Origin: Chryseobacterium cucumeris
GTDB lineage: Bacteria > Bacteroidota > Bacteroidia > Flavobacteriales > Weeksellaceae
Length of the DNA: 64,000 nt
NCBI RefSeq assembly: GCF_001593385.1
Contig: NZ_LUVZ01000046.1
Span: 1-64,000, forward strand
Direction of reading: 5' to 3'
Position 1 is the first letter of the stretch; each line of letters opens with the position of its first letter. The position numbers and the translations under genes were made by a program. The notes beneath the pieces were generated by a model. That model was not told where the DNA came from and searched no databases. It worked only from the letters and a program-made list of their open reading frames with translations. This document shows, piece after piece, positions 17,000 through 26,325 of the stretch.

Positions 17000-18442
17000 T
17001 TAATCAATTTTGAAAGTCAGATTATGATCCTTGGTTCCATCTACATTAGCAGCATTGTAAGGTACAGAAAGCCAGTTTTTTTTATTCATAACAAATTTAA
17101 ACTGGTAAGTTTTCCCACTTTCGAAATGAGATTTTGGGAGTGTTAATTCAAAAGTATTGTTCCTTTTCAGATTCATATAATACACCTGATCATCAGGATT
17201 CCAGTTGTTAAAAGAACCTGTCACAGAAATGCTTTTGATGTACTCTACACTTTTCCCTTCTGGAAATTGATAAGAAAAAATGATATTATCCTTTTCAGTC
17301 CGGTAGCCATAATTTTCTTTTTTAAGATTGGGATGAACAATAGGTTCAGACTTTGTATATTCTTCTGCCACCATATATGGGTTCAGCATTCGTTTATCCA
17401 TCATGCCGGCAATCTGATTGATCATAGGATAAAAAACAGGAAATTCTTTATATCCGTTGTACATCACTATAATAGCTATATTCTGATCCGGAAAAATTCT
17501 GTAAGCACTCACATTTCCTCCTGAGAAATCATAGGATTTTATAGCATTAAAGATGTCCGTATCCCAACCATGAGTAAAGGTGATCTCTTTATTTTTGTAT
17601 TCAAACGGTTTCCACATCAACGCTTGTGTGGCAGGTTTCAGAAAATCATTTTTACTCAAATGAATGCTCCATTGTAAAAATGCAGGCAATGCAATCGCTA
17701 AGCCATTCGCTGAATGCGCTCTTCTCCCTTCTACAAATGTGGATTTTTCGTATTGATGTGTCTTTTTGTTGTAGTTATATTTTACAATTCTATTAGGGAT
17801 TTTTTCAACAGAATTCGATGAAAACACTACCTTATTTTTGGAGTCTGAAAACTGATTCTTCAGGATATAATCTTCAAATTTCTCTCCTGTTATTTTTTCA
17901 ATGATCATCGTAATCAGCATGTAGTTGGCCTGATTATATCTGTAATCACTTCCGGTTTCAAATTCCATTTTTTCTTTTGATAAGCGGTTAATAACTTCAG
18001 CGTTGGTAGCATCTGTTGCAATATCATTGAAATTAATCCAGTCCGGAAGTCCTGAAGAGTGGGAAAGAAGATTTTTCACCTTAACATTTTGCCATTCTGC
18101 CGGTATATTGTCAATATATTTTGAAATTTTATCTTCCACAGAAAGTTTTCCTTGCTCCACAAGCTGAAAAAGCCCAACATTTGACATCAGTTTTGTACTA
18201 GAATACACCCTGAACATGGAATTCTGATCTACTTTTTTATCGCTTTCCAAATTTTCTGTTCCATAATATTTCTGGAAAGTCACTTTATTATTCGTTACAA
18301 TTCCTACGGCCATTCCCGGTATCTCATTGATTTGAATAACTTTCTTTATATAGCTGTCTATCGCTTTCGATTGTTCTGCAGTCTGACCATAAGCTGTAAC
18401 GAAAAAGCCTGAAAATAATATTGTTAAAATAGATGATTTCAT
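17000..18442 (-). CDS. Serine beta-lactamase-family hydrolase with C-terminal E-set domain
   Basis: A 480-residue exported protein. It has a signal peptide (ILFSGFFVTAYGQ), a class C beta-lactamase/PBP-like domain with the nucleophile motif S-S-T-K (in FRVYSSTKLMSN) and a Y-x-N-type motif (DYRYNQANYM), and LLSHSSGLPDW typical of this family. The last 85 residues (GSFNNWNP, FELTLPKS, YQFKFVMNKKNW) resemble an AMPK/CBM48-like immunoglobulin-fold domain. Such proteins hydrolyse diverse esters or peptides, and antibiotic resistance should not be assumed. I start at MKSSILT because the signal peptide begins there. Confidence 0.8.
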   Translation of the reverse strand: MKSSILTILFSGFFVTAYGQTAEQSKAIDSYIKKVIQINEIPGMAVGIVTNNKVTFQKYYGTENLESDKKVDQNSMFRVYSSTKLMSNVGLFQLVEQGKLSVEDKISKYIDNIPAEWQNVKVKNLLSHSSGLPDWINFNDIATDATNAEVINRLSKEKMEFETGSDYRYNQANYMLITMIIEKITGEKFEDYILKNQFSDSKNKVVFSSNSVEKIPNRIVKYNYNKKTHQYEKSTFVEGRRAHSANGLAIALPAFLQWSIHLSKNDFLKPATQALMWKPFEYKNKEITFTHGWDTDIFNAIKSYDFSGGNVSAYRIFPDQNIAIIVMYNGYKEFPVFYPMINQIAGMMDKRMLNPYMVAEEYTKSEPIVHPNLKKENYGYRTEKDNIIFSYQFPEGKSVEYIKSISVTGSFNNWNPDDQVYYMNLKRNNTFELTLPKSHFESGKTYQFKFVMNKKNWLSVPYNAANVDGTKDHNLTFKID

Positions 18443-18513
18443 GGAGATGTTTGTTTGATGTTTCCTTATTAAAAACAACTGCGGGCCTTTTTGTATTACA
18501 TTTAGGAAAAAAA

Positions 18514-18906
18514 TTATTTGTTATTTTCTGGTTTTAATTGATCGGTTTGAAAGCCTAATTCACTCAAATAATTAAGTCCGTTTTTTATTATTATTAAATT
18601 AGTTCCTGACCATCCATCCTTTAATCCAAGAACAATAAGCTCTTTAATATATTTAGGCTCATTAAGATTAACCACCTCTTCAGTGTTTTTTATTTTATTA
18701 AATAACTTTACCCCTGACTTTAAAGGTTGTCCCATCACATAATCATTGACAGTCATAAATTTGATGATTAAAGGGGTTTGTTTTTGTCCGTTTAAAAAAA
18801 CTTTTACAGTCAAAGTATTAGTTTTAGATTCGAAATAATATTGATCTGCAACTAAATACAAGTATTCTACAGCATTGACAGTTATTTTTCTTAACTTATT
18901 TTTCAT
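18514..18906 (-). CDS. Hypothetical protein, 130 residues
   Basis: Unrecognised protein beginning MKNKLRKITVNAVEYLYLV. It has alternating beta-like strands in the first half (YLYLVADQYYFESK, TLTVKVFLNGQK, PLIIKFMT) and a helical C-terminus. No signal peptide or membrane segment. It follows the Tiki/EreA-like exported protein gene by 29 nt on the same strand and may be co-transcribed. Confidence 0.6.
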   Translation of the reverse strand: MKNKLRKITVNAVEYLYLVADQYYFESKTNTLTVKVFLNGQKQTPLIIKFMTVNDYVMGQPLKSGVKLFNKIKNTEEVVNLNEPKYIKELIVLGLKDGWSGTNLIIIKNGLNYLSELGFQTDQLKPENNK

Positions 18907-18935
18907 TACCCTTTTTTATCAAGCTATTCTAGCTA

Positions 18936-20102
18936 TTATTTTATCTTTTTTTCAAATCTATTAATGACTTTATACTCTTTGTCTTTGATAACAATTTCAT
19001 AATTCCCGTTATCCAGGATTAAAAAACGACTGTCATTGGACGTTTTGAGCTCAATAATATCAGCAGGAATTCCCTGTTTTTCAAACTCTCCTTTTCTGTA
19101 TGCTAAAACCAAGGCCGGATATATCGAAACTTTAGAGGCTGGAATTTTATAAAACTTTCTGTTTTTGTTCAACATCCAATTGGGTCTGCCTTCAACATAT
19201 TTTGTAACGGGATGAATGATTTTAATATCAGTATACAACTCTTTGTCTTCCCCATTATATATTCCATGATTCTGATCTTTTAAAACAACAGGGACAGTAT
19301 TTTTCACAAGTCTTAAAAGAGGGTCATTAAATTTCAGGCTACTTTTTTCTGAAAACTGAGTCTGATCAATCGTAAAAGGATTGATCTCCGTAAGGTCTGA
19401 AAGTCGTCCTGCCATTGTTTTCTCCCAGGATTTATGAATACCTTCATAAGCATGCTGATAACCGCAGTAGATGAGATATTTGCCATCTTTATTTTTCTGC
19501 ATAAAATCGAAGATATTTTTTGCTTCTCCAATTTCTCTTTCTTTGTTATTTCCTTCTGCTTCGTAGGGAAAAAGTTTAAATCCAATTTTCAAAGCATTGT
19601 AGATAAAATTTCCAAATTCCGGTTCTTTGGAATAATATCCGCTACTGAGAGCAGCAAATTTTGTAATATTTAAAGAATCACTCGCCAATGTTTCGAGGCC
19701 CAAATATCTGTAGCCTTTGTCATACAACCCTTGGAGTAAGGAAGAGGCAAATGCTCTGTGACTGGCATTATGATGAGCTTCATTAATGATGATAATCTGT
19801 TCACTGGCAGCTCTGTCTAAGATATAATCTTTTGCATTGACGGGGATTAATTTTGTGAATCTCAGACTATCTGCAGTACTCAACTTTTTTACACGTCCAA
19901 AAGTCTCATCCCAACTTTCCAATGCCGGTTTATATTGTCCGCTTATTGAGTAGTATGTTGCTGCCATCTGGCTTCTCCAGGATTGACTTTGGGTAGAGTC
20001 TGCTACCTTTTTTTTGATATCATCTGTAAACCAGTAAGGATTTTCCTGACCATAGCCTATTATGCTTAACAAGAGTAAAGCCAGTGAATAAGAGAATTTC
20101 AT
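18936..20102 (-). CDS. Exported Tiki/EreA-like fold protein
   Basis: A 388-residue protein with a signal peptide (SLALLLLSIIGYGQ). The core, IIIINEAHHNASHRAFASSLL followed by GYRYLGLETLA and later YCGYQHAYEG, matches the E-H...H pattern of the ChaN/Tiki/TraB/erythromycin-esterase superfamily (metal-dependent hydrolases or haem-binding proteins). The substrate cannot be told and a resistance role is not implied. The neighbour downstream is a small hypothetical protein. Confidence 0.6.
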   Translation of the reverse strand: MKFSYSLALLLLSIIGYGQENPYWFTDDIKKKVADSTQSQSWRSQMAATYYSISGQYKPALESWDETFGRVKKLSTADSLRFTKLIPVNAKDYILDRAASEQIIIINEAHHNASHRAFASSLLQGLYDKGYRYLGLETLASDSLNITKFAALSSGYYSKEPEFGNFIYNALKIGFKLFPYEAEGNNKEREIGEAKNIFDFMQKNKDGKYLIYCGYQHAYEGIHKSWEKTMAGRLSDLTEINPFTIDQTQFSEKSSLKFNDPLLRLVKNTVPVVLKDQNHGIYNGEDKELYTDIKIIHPVTKYVEGRPNWMLNKNRKFYKIPASKVSIYPALVLAYRKGEFEKQGIPADIIELKTSNDSRFLILDNGNYEIVIKDKEYKVINRFEKKIK

Positions 20103-20134
20103 GTGTATTTAGTTTTTGATTTAGGGTTATATAG

Positions 20135-20521
20135 CTAAAAAAACTTCTCCAACCAGTCGTTTTCCAGACGTTTTATTTTTTTGGTTTCAGGATCGAACAG
20201 AATCCAAAGCGTACTTGAGTCTACCACAAGTTCTTCATTGCAATAGAACTCAACTTTTCTTGGCTGTTTGGCTCCTTCAGGAGTCAGAGGATAAGTTCTT
20301 ACCGTAATGATATCACCCAGATAAACCTGTTTTTTATATCGGATATGATGATCCAGAAGCATCCAGGCATCGTTTACATATTCTGTTTGCTGTTTCAGAA
20401 GATCCCAGTGTTCCGCTGCTACTTCCTCCACCCAGTGCACATATTGTACGTTATTCACATGATTATTCTGATCAATATGATCTTCTGTTACCTTTATTTG
20501 TTTTTCGTACATTAAATTCAT
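20135..20521 (-). CDS. Acyl-CoA thioesterase (4HBT hot-dog fold)
   Basis: A 128-residue single hot-dog-domain protein. The segment IDQNNHVNNVQYVHWVEEVAAEHW is the YbgC/FatA-like active-site helix with D and N/H, and MLLDHHIRYKKQVYLGDIITVRTYP forms the following strands. It hydrolyses acyl-CoA or acyl-ACP thioesters in the cytoplasm; chain-length preference is unknown. Two starts are possible, MNLMYEK or MYEKQ three codons later. Confidence 0.85.
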   Translation of the reverse strand: MNLMYEKQIKVTEDHIDQNNHVNNVQYVHWVEEVAAEHWDLLKQQTEYVNDAWMLLDHHIRYKKQVYLGDIITVRTYPLTPEGAKQPRKVEFYCNEELVVDSSTLWILFDPETKKIKRLENDWLEKFF

Positions 20522-20593
20522 TCTGCTTAAAGTTTACTCAAATGTATCATTTTAAAATAAAATTTCTTCATTCAACCCAACACTTTTATACAT

Positions 20594-20625
20594 AAAAAAA
20601 CGGGATCATAATTTCTGATCCCGGT
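20594..20625 (-). terminator. Terminator of the OmpH-like gene
   Basis: CGGGATCA and TGATCCCG pair perfectly around a 7-nt loop and the minus strand continues with seven T. Confidence 0.92.
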
Positions 20626-20649
20626 ATAATATTTAGTATATTGAATTTC

Positions 20650-21222
20650 TTATTTAGACTTTCCAGCAGTTTTTGCAGGCGTTGCTGTAGCTCCTAATTT
20701 GGTTTTTACCAGAGCTGTGATATCTTCACTTCCATCTGTGTAAACTAAATTATTAGATTCATGGAATGATGTATCGAAGATAAAATTCAATCCTCTTTCT
20801 TTAGCAACAGCAGAAATAACGCTCTTTACCTTTTGTTGTAAAGGAGTGTACAATTCACTTTGCTTAGCTGAAATATCTTTAGCAGCCTGTGCTCTTGAAT
20901 CTTCTATTTTTTTACCTAAAGTCTGCAACTCTGTTTGTGCTGCCATCAGTTCTTTAGTCACAGCTTCTTTGTTGGCTTCACTAAGAGTCTTTTCTTTAGC
21001 CTGTGCTGCTTTCAATTTAGTCTGATAATCACCGATCATTTTTTCAATTTCAGCCTGCTTAGACTTAGTCAGATTATCAATAGTAGTTCCTATAGTGGTT
21101 ACTTCAGATAAACTTGCAAAAATATCCTCTGTGTTTACACTTCCAACCTTCTGTTGAGCATTTGCAGCATTTGCAGTAAGCGTTAATCCTAATGTAATAA
21201 AAAGTACTTTAATTAAATTCAT
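20650..21222 (-). CDS. OmpH/Skp-family periplasmic chaperone
   Basis: A 190-residue exported protein with a signal peptide (MNLIKVLFITLGLTLTANAANAQQ). The mature part is KVGSVNTEDIFASLSE, then a long coiled-coil arm of Lys/Ala/Glu repeats (about 50-125), then SVISAVAKERGLNFIFDTS, the body domain of Skp/OmpH proteins that carry outer-membrane proteins through the periplasm. The extended Ala/Pro/Lys C-terminus is common in Flavobacteriia. The start is set by the signal peptide; an upstream in-frame ATG would add 15 residues. Confidence 0.88.
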   Translation of the reverse strand: MNLIKVLFITLGLTLTANAANAQQKVGSVNTEDIFASLSEVTTIGTTIDNLTKSKQAEIEKMIGDYQTKLKAAQAKEKTLSEANKEAVTKELMAAQTELQTLGKKIEDSRAQAAKDISAKQSELYTPLQQKVKSVISAVAKERGLNFIFDTSFHESNNLVYTDGSEDITALVKTKLGATATPAKTAGKSK

Positions 21223-21349
21223 TTTTAATAATATTTTTTCCAGCCCCAAATATAATTCAAATTTCAATTACTTATCATGTCGCATTTATTTCTTTATTAT
21301 TTTGAAATATACATATTGTAAAAACAGTTTCAAAGCCCTTTAAACAAAA

Positions 21350-21378
21350 GAAAAACCTTCCCACAAACGAGAAGGTTT
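21350..21378 (-). terminator. Terminator of aceBA
   Basis: AACCTTC and GAAGGTT pair around a 10-nt loop; the minus strand continues TTTTTC. Confidence 0.8.
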
Positions 21379-21404
21379 AACATCAAAAAAATATGGAAAA
21401 ACGA

Positions 21405-22685
21405 CTAATGGAATTGTGCCGTTTCTGTAGAATCTTTCATCGCTACAGTAGCTGAAGAGCCGTTGGTCACAATATTCTGTACTTCATCAAAATATCCTGT
21501 TCCTACAAAAGACTGATGTTTCACTGCTCTGAATCCTTTGTGCTGTAATGCAAACTCACGCTCCTGAAGTTCTGAGTATCCTGCCATTCCTCTTTCTTTA
21601 TAAGCTAATGCCAATTCAAACATAGCGGTGTTCAAGGCATGGAATCCTGCAAGGGTAATAAACTGAAATTTGTATCCCATTTTAGCCAACTCTTCACGGA
21701 AAGTAGACATTTCTTCCACACTCAGTTTTGCTGCCCAATTGAATGAAGGTGAACAGTTATAAGCCAGCATTTTTCCCGGGAATTTCGCATGAATTCCTTC
21801 TGCAAACCTTTTGGCTTGTTCCAGGTCGGGATTTGAAGTTTCCATCCAGATAAGATCTGCATAGGGAGCATAAGACAGTCCTCTGTCGATGCCTTGTTCT
21901 ACTCCATTTCGTACCACGTAAAATCCTTCGGAAGTTCTTTCTCCTGTAACGAATTTCTTATCTCTGTCATCAATATCGGAGGTCAGTAAATCTGCTGCAT
22001 CCGCATCTGTTCTTGCTATAATGAGACTCGGAACTCCAAGTACATCAGCAGCCAGACGTGCCGCAATCAGTTTATTGACTGCTTCCTGTGTAGGCACCAA
22101 TACTTTTCCTCCTAAGTGTCCACATTTTTTGGCCGAAGAAAGCTGATCTTCAAAATGTACACCAGCTGCTCCTGCTTCAATCATCTGTTTCATCAGCTCA
22201 AAAGCATTCAGATTGCCTCCAAAACCAGCTTCGGCGTCGGCAATGATAGGCACAAGATATTCTTTATTTCCTGTTCCGCTTACCGACTGCACCTGATCTG
22301 CTCTCAATAAAGCATTATTAATTTTCTTTACCACTGAAGGTACTGAATTGGCTGGATACAATGACTGATCAGGATACATTTCCCCAGATAGATTGGCGTC
22401 TGCAGCCACCTGCCATCCTGAAAGGTATATTGCTTCCAGACCTGCATCTACTTCCTGCACTGCCTGATTACCCGTTAATGCACCAAGCCCTGCCACATAA
22501 TCCTGAGTATTCAATTTATCCCAGAATTTTTTGGACATTTCTGTCGCAATAGTGTAGTCAATAGTATAAGAACCGCGAAGTTTAAGAACTTCTTCTGCCG
22601 TATAAGGTCTTTTTATACCGTGCCAACGTGGATTTGTCAGCCAATCTTGCTCTATAGCCTGGATTTGTTCTTGTCTTGTTTTCAT
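21405..22685 (-). CDS. aceA: Isocitrate lyase
   Basis: A 426-residue enzyme that splits isocitrate into glyoxylate and succinate, the first glyoxylate-shunt step. The catalytic KKCGHLGGK motif is intact, as are [35 protein letters not shown]-type metal site residues ([11 protein letters not shown]) and FITLAGFH. Start [11 protein letters not shown] gives the standard length; an upstream ATG would add 27 low-complexity residues. It lies 113 nt downstream of aceB on the same strand and is presumably controlled by the same promoter and divergent regulator. Confidence 0.96.
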   Translation of the reverse strand: MKTRQEQIQAIEQDWLTNPRWHGIKRPYTAEEVLKLRGSYTIDYTIATEMSKKFWDKLNTQDYVAGLGALTGNQAVQEVDAGLEAIYLSGWQVAADANLSGEMYPDQSLYPANSVPSVVKKINNALLRADQVQSVSGTGNKEYLVPIIADAEAGFGGNLNAFELMKQMIEAGAAGVHFEDQLSSAKKCGHLGGKVLVPTQEAVNKLIAARLAADVLGVPSLIIARTDADAADLLTSDIDDRDKKFVTGERTSEGFYVVRNGVEQGIDRGLSYAPYADLIWMETSNPDLEQAKRFAEGIHAKFPGKMLAYNCSPSFNWAAKLSVEEMSTFREELAKMGYKFQFITLAGFHALNTAMFELALAYKERGMAGYSELQEREFALQHKGFRAVKHQSFVGTGYFDEVQNIVTNGSSATVAMKDSTETAQFH

Positions 22686-22798
22686 AATATTTGGATTTTG
22701 TTTGATTAGATTTAAGGGTTCGAGATACGGGATTCGGGGTACAAGGTTTCGAGATATGATTCTCAAATTTCGGACACTCCTACGCTCTCACTCTCAAA

Positions 22799-24373
22799 CT
22801 ATATAAAAGGATATGCTTTAAGGGTTAGAAATTCTTCAAACTTTTCACAGAAAATCAATTCATTGAAAAGTTCTTTGGCAAGGTTGAATTTTCCGTTTTG
22901 GAAACGGATTTCTCCTACATACTTTTCAATATTGTCCATTTCCTCTTTTTCCCACTGTAATACCATACTTCGGGTTAATGTTCTATCGTCACTCAGGACC
23001 GCTTCGTTTTTCAGCCATTGCCAGATTTGTGTTCTTGAAATCTCAGCAGTAGCTGCATCTTCCATGAGATTATAAATGGCGGCTGCGCCAGTTCCCATCA
23101 GCCAGCTTTCCAGATAAAGAATTCCTACATTGATATTTTTTCGGATTCCTTTTTCGGTAATATCACCTTTAGGAATTTCCAGCAACTGGCTTTCTGTTAT
23201 ATGGTATTCGAATTTTTTATCGATCTGATTTTTGGAAGGCATATACTGGTCAAAAACTTCTTTTGCTACAGGTACCAAGGCCGGATGTGCAACCCAAGTT
23301 CCGTCATGACCATTTTTCACTTCTCTTTCTTTATCATTTTTTACTTTTTCAAAAGCAATACGATTAGCTTCATCATCGTCTTTTACAGGGATCTGGGCTG
23401 CCATTCCACCGATTGCATGGACATTTCGTTTATGACAGATTTCGATCACTCTTTTTGAATAGGCACTCATAAAAGGAGAGGTCATAGTCACCTGATCTCT
23501 GTCCGGAACTATAAATTCAGGAAGATTTCTGAATTTTTTAATGTAAGAGAAAATATAATCCCATCTTCCGCAATTCAATCCTGCGCTATGTTCTTTTAAT
23601 TCAAATAAAATTTCATCAATCTGAAATGAAGCAGTAATGGTTTCTATTAAAACAGTAGCTTTAATAGTTCCCTCCGGAATTCCGAGATAGTTTTGGGCGA
23701 AAATAAAAACTTCATTCCACCATCGGGCTTCTTTATAGTGTTCTAATTTTGGAAGGTAAAAATAAGGGCCACTTCCGTTTTCCAAAAGTTGTTTTGCGTT
23801 TCTGAAAAAATAAATTCCAAAATCAGTCAGCGATCCGGATGCTTTTTCTCCGTTGATTTCAATATTTTTCTCCGGAAGATGAAGCCCTCTTGGACGAACC
23901 TGTAAAACAGCCGTTTTTTCATTAAGGGTGTAAGCTTTTCCTTTTTCGTTGACAAAATCAATAGTCCGGTTAATGGCATCAGAAAGATTAATCTGTCCCT
24001 GAATACAGTTTTCCCACACTGGCGAGCTGCTGTCTTCAAAGTCGGCCATAAATGTAGAAGCACCGGAATTCAGGGCATTGATAATCATCTTGCGGTCAAC
24101 GGGGCCGGTAATTTCTACTCTTCTATCCAGCATATCGTCAGGAAGCGGAGCACATACCCAATTTCCATTCCGGATGTCTGCTGTTTCTTTTAAGAACTCA
24201 GGAAGATTTCCTTTATCAAAATTTTGCTGAGTAATTTTTCTTTCTTCTAAAAGTTCAAGTCTTTTATCATTAAAGTGCTGATGAAGCGAAATCAGAAAAT
24301 CTGCCAAATCAGGAGTAAATATTTCCTCAAACTGCTTCTGTGACTTTATTTCTAATTGAGTTTTTGTTTCCAT
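22799..24373 (-). CDS. aceB: Malate synthase A
   Basis: A 524-residue enzyme that condenses glyoxylate and acetyl-CoA to malate. Signatures: FMADFEDSSSPVWEN, LQVRPRGLHLPE, TVLIETITASFQIDEIL and NCGRWDYIFSYIKKF, with the C-terminal helical domain RTQIWQWLKNEA. The length is that of the A isoform. It is first in the aceB-aceA operon and divergent from the short-chain fatty-acyl regulator, with palindromes in the shared upstream region. Confidence 0.96.
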   Translation of the reverse strand: METKTQLEIKSQKQFEEIFTPDLADFLISLHQHFNDKRLELLEERKITQQNFDKGNLPEFLKETADIRNGNWVCAPLPDDMLDRRVEITGPVDRKMIINALNSGASTFMADFEDSSSPVWENCIQGQINLSDAINRTIDFVNEKGKAYTLNEKTAVLQVRPRGLHLPEKNIEINGEKASGSLTDFGIYFFRNAKQLLENGSGPYFYLPKLEHYKEARWWNEVFIFAQNYLGIPEGTIKATVLIETITASFQIDEILFELKEHSAGLNCGRWDYIFSYIKKFRNLPEFIVPDRDQVTMTSPFMSAYSKRVIEICHKRNVHAIGGMAAQIPVKDDDEANRIAFEKVKNDKEREVKNGHDGTWVAHPALVPVAKEVFDQYMPSKNQIDKKFEYHITESQLLEIPKGDITEKGIRKNINVGILYLESWLMGTGAAAIYNLMEDAATAEISRTQIWQWLKNEAVLSDDRTLTRSMVLQWEKEEMDNIEKYVGEIRFQNGKFNLAKELFNELIFCEKFEEFLTLKAYPFI

Positions 24374-24401
24374 AACTTATTGATTTTGTGATTTGATGTT
24401 A

Positions 24402-24409
24402 CAAACATA
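24402..24409 (-). promoter_or_regulatory. -7 box of the aceBA operon
   Basis: On the minus strand TATGTTTG fits TAnnTTTG and lies about 29 nt before the aceB start. The 18-bp palindrome at 24427-24444 falls where a -33 element would be expected. Confidence 0.5.
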
Positions 24410-24426
24410 AATAAAAATTTTCACAA

Positions 24427-24444
24427 TTAGCGAACGTTCGCTAA
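24427..24444. promoter_or_regulatory. 18-bp perfect palindrome, likely operator
   Basis: TTAGCGAA-CG-TTCGCTAA lies between divergent aceB and the regulator gene. The position and perfect symmetry make it the best candidate operator for the regulator, over the aceB -33 region. Confidence 0.7.
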
Positions 24445-24463
24445 ATTTATTAAAAAAATTATT

Positions 24464-24479
24464 ATGCGAATAATCGCAT
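24464..24479. promoter_or_regulatory. Second inverted repeat, possible autoregulatory operator
   Basis: ATGCGA-ATAA-TCGCAT is a perfect 6-bp inverted repeat sharing the GCGA/TCGC core with the larger palindrome 20 nt away. It lies just upstream of the regulator's own -7 box. Confidence 0.55.
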
Positions 24480-24488
24480 CTAATTATT

Positions 24489-24496
24489 TATATTTG
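24489..24496 (+). promoter_or_regulatory. -7 box of the regulator gene
   Basis: TATATTTG matches TAnnTTTG and ends only 4 nt before the ATG at 24501, so the transcript would be nearly or fully leaderless. Confidence 0.5.
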
Positions 24497-24500
24497 AGTA

Positions 24501-25979
24501 ATGAATTCAGAAAGCGACTTTATCAAAACAGTTTTCGGGCTAAAACTGAAACAGCAGAGACAAAAGAAAAACTGGTCTCTGCAGGACCTTGCTGTAAAGA
24601 CAGGATTATCAAAATCTTACCTCAACGAAATTGAGAATGGGAAAAAGTATCCCAAACACGATAAAATTATTCAGCTTTCTGAAGCACTCAGCTGCACTTT
24701 CGATGATCTTGTTTCTACCAAGCTGGATAAAAGTCTGGCCCCATTCAACGAAATTCTTCAGTCTGATTTCTTCAAAGAAGTCCCACTAGAGCTGTTTGGA
24801 ATCAATAAGAACAACCTAATCAGTATTATTAGTGATGCTCCTAAAAAAGTAACGGCTTTTATCAATGCACTGATCGAAATTTCTCAGAATTACAATCTTG
24901 GTAAGGAAAGATTTTATTTTGCCGTCTTAAGGTCATTTCAGGAGTTATATGATAACTATTTTCCGGAAATTGAAGAAAAGGTTGATCTGTTTACCCGGGA
25001 AAATCAGTTACAACCCGGAAAAGATCTAAAGTCTGACATTCTGGAGGCAATTCTTGCAGAAAAATTCAGTTACACCATTCAGTCTGAAGATTTTGAAAAA
25101 TATGGAACTCTGGATAATCTCCGCTCTCTTTTCATTCCTGAGAAAAAACTTTTACTTCTGAATCAAAAACTGGAAAAGGATCAGAAAACATTCATTCTGG
25201 CTAAAGAAATCGGCTTCAATGTACTGGAATTAAAAAACCGTCCCAATACATATTCTTGGCTTGATTTCGGAAGCTTTGAAGAAATTCTGAATAACTTTTA
25301 CGCGTCTTATTTCGCAGGTGCATTGCTCATTTCAAAAGAACCTGTCATTGAAAAAACCGCAGAATTTTTCCAGCAAAATACATGGGAACCTAAAAATTTT
25401 GAGAGTCTTATCAGCAGTTTCACCCACTCGCCTGAAACATTTTATTACCGGCTGACCAACATCCTCTCGGCTGAAATGGGAATTAAAGATCTGTTCTATC
25501 TATGTCTGGTAAAAAAGAAAAATTCGGATAAGATTCAGATTTTAAAGGAGCTTCATCTTAATCACCAGCAGGCTCCTCATGCCAATGCAATGAACGAGCA
25601 TTACTGCAGAAGATGGATTGCGGTAAAAAACCTTGGTGATTTAAAAGAAAATGAAACCCTTACGGATGCTCAGGTTTCTCACTATAAGGATCAGGGAATA
25701 AGCTATCTTGTGATTTCTACTTCACAAAAAAATCCCTTCTCAGATGGAAGCAACAGAAGTTATTGCCTGGGGATTCTATTGAATTCTCAAACAATAAAGA
25801 AAATAGGGTTTATCAAATCTCCTTCTTTAAAAACCATCAATGTAGGAGTCACCTGCGAATCCTGCAGTATTGCAGATTGCGAAGTAAGACAGGCACCCCC
25901 TGTGAGACTGGAAAAGGAACATTTTAATATGAGTATGAAGAGCTCTGTGGAGAAGATCAGGAAGAGATTTGAGAATTAG
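24501..25979 (+). CDS. XRE-type short-chain fatty-acyl regulator of the glyoxylate shunt
   Basis: A 492-residue transcription factor. Residues about 12-68 form a Cro/CI-type HTH (LKQQRQKKNWSLQDLAVKTGLSKSYLNEIENGKKYP). The middle carries a degenerate ImmA/IrrE-like region (FILAKEIGFN without the zinc histidines) and the end a DUF2083-like sensory domain with cysteines (GVTCESCSIADCEVRQAPP). This is the ScfR/RamB layout, known to control acetate and glyoxylate genes according to short-chain acyl-CoA. It is divergent from aceB with two palindromes between, supporting that role here. Confidence 0.85.
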   Translation: MNSESDFIKTVFGLKLKQQRQKKNWSLQDLAVKTGLSKSYLNEIENGKKYPKHDKIIQLSEALSCTFDDLVSTKLDKSLAPFNEILQSDFFKEVPLELFGINKNNLISIISDAPKKVTAFINALIEISQNYNLGKERFYFAVLRSFQELYDNYFPEIEEKVDLFTRENQLQPGKDLKSDILEAILAEKFSYTIQSEDFEKYGTLDNLRSLFIPEKKLLLLNQKLEKDQKTFILAKEIGFNVLELKNRPNTYSWLDFGSFEEILNNFYASYFAGALLISKEPVIEKTAEFFQQNTWEPKNFESLISSFTHSPETFYYRLTNILSAEMGIKDLFYLCLVKKKNSDKIQILKELHLNHQQAPHANAMNEHYCRRWIAVKNLGDLKENETLTDAQVSHYKDQGISYLVISTSQKNPFSDGSNRSYCLGILLNSQTIKKIGFIKSPSLKTINVGVTCESCSIADCEVRQAPPVRLEKEHFNMSMKSSVEKIRKRFEN

Positions 25980-26033
25980 TAAGTGAATAGTGAATCTTCA
26001 ATACGCTTCGCTCGTGAATTTTATGTGGAGTGT

Positions 26034-26065
26034 GAGTTGTAAGTTGTAAGTTGTAAGTTGTAAGT
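26034..26065. repeat. Tandem 7-bp repeat (AAGTTGT)n
   Basis: About four and a half copies of AAGTTGT follow each other in the stretch between the regulator and comF. The surrounding 25980-26325 has no supported gene; it holds degenerate intergenic repeat sequence of the kind also seen at 14340-14480. Confidence 0.7.
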
Positions 26066-26325
26066 AATGGACTTGGGTAAGATCCACAATAACTTATTTT
26101 CATCTTAAACGCAGAGATCACAAAGTTTTCTATTATAATTTTAGAATATTTTGCTCGCCAAGACGTTACACTCAGCAACAAAAAGGCTTTTCCCTTGCTA
26201 AATGAAATGCCCTTGAGAACAATACAAAATAACAAACTTTGTGAACATTAGCGTTAATAATAATTCAACATTGGCTTTGCAAAGCAAAATTTGACAATTA
26301 TTTTCTATCTTAGTAAAAACACACT

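Noticed and set aside
17000-18442. Beta-lactam resistance gene
   Set aside because: The protein has a beta-lactamase fold but also a C-terminal glycan-binding-like domain and typical esterase-family motifs, so resistance is not supported.
25957-26235. 92-codon minus-strand ORF downstream of the glyoxylate regulator
   Set aside because: It runs through tandem AAGTTGT repeats and degenerate intergenic repeat sequence; its translation (LLTTYNLQLTTH) is repeat-derived.
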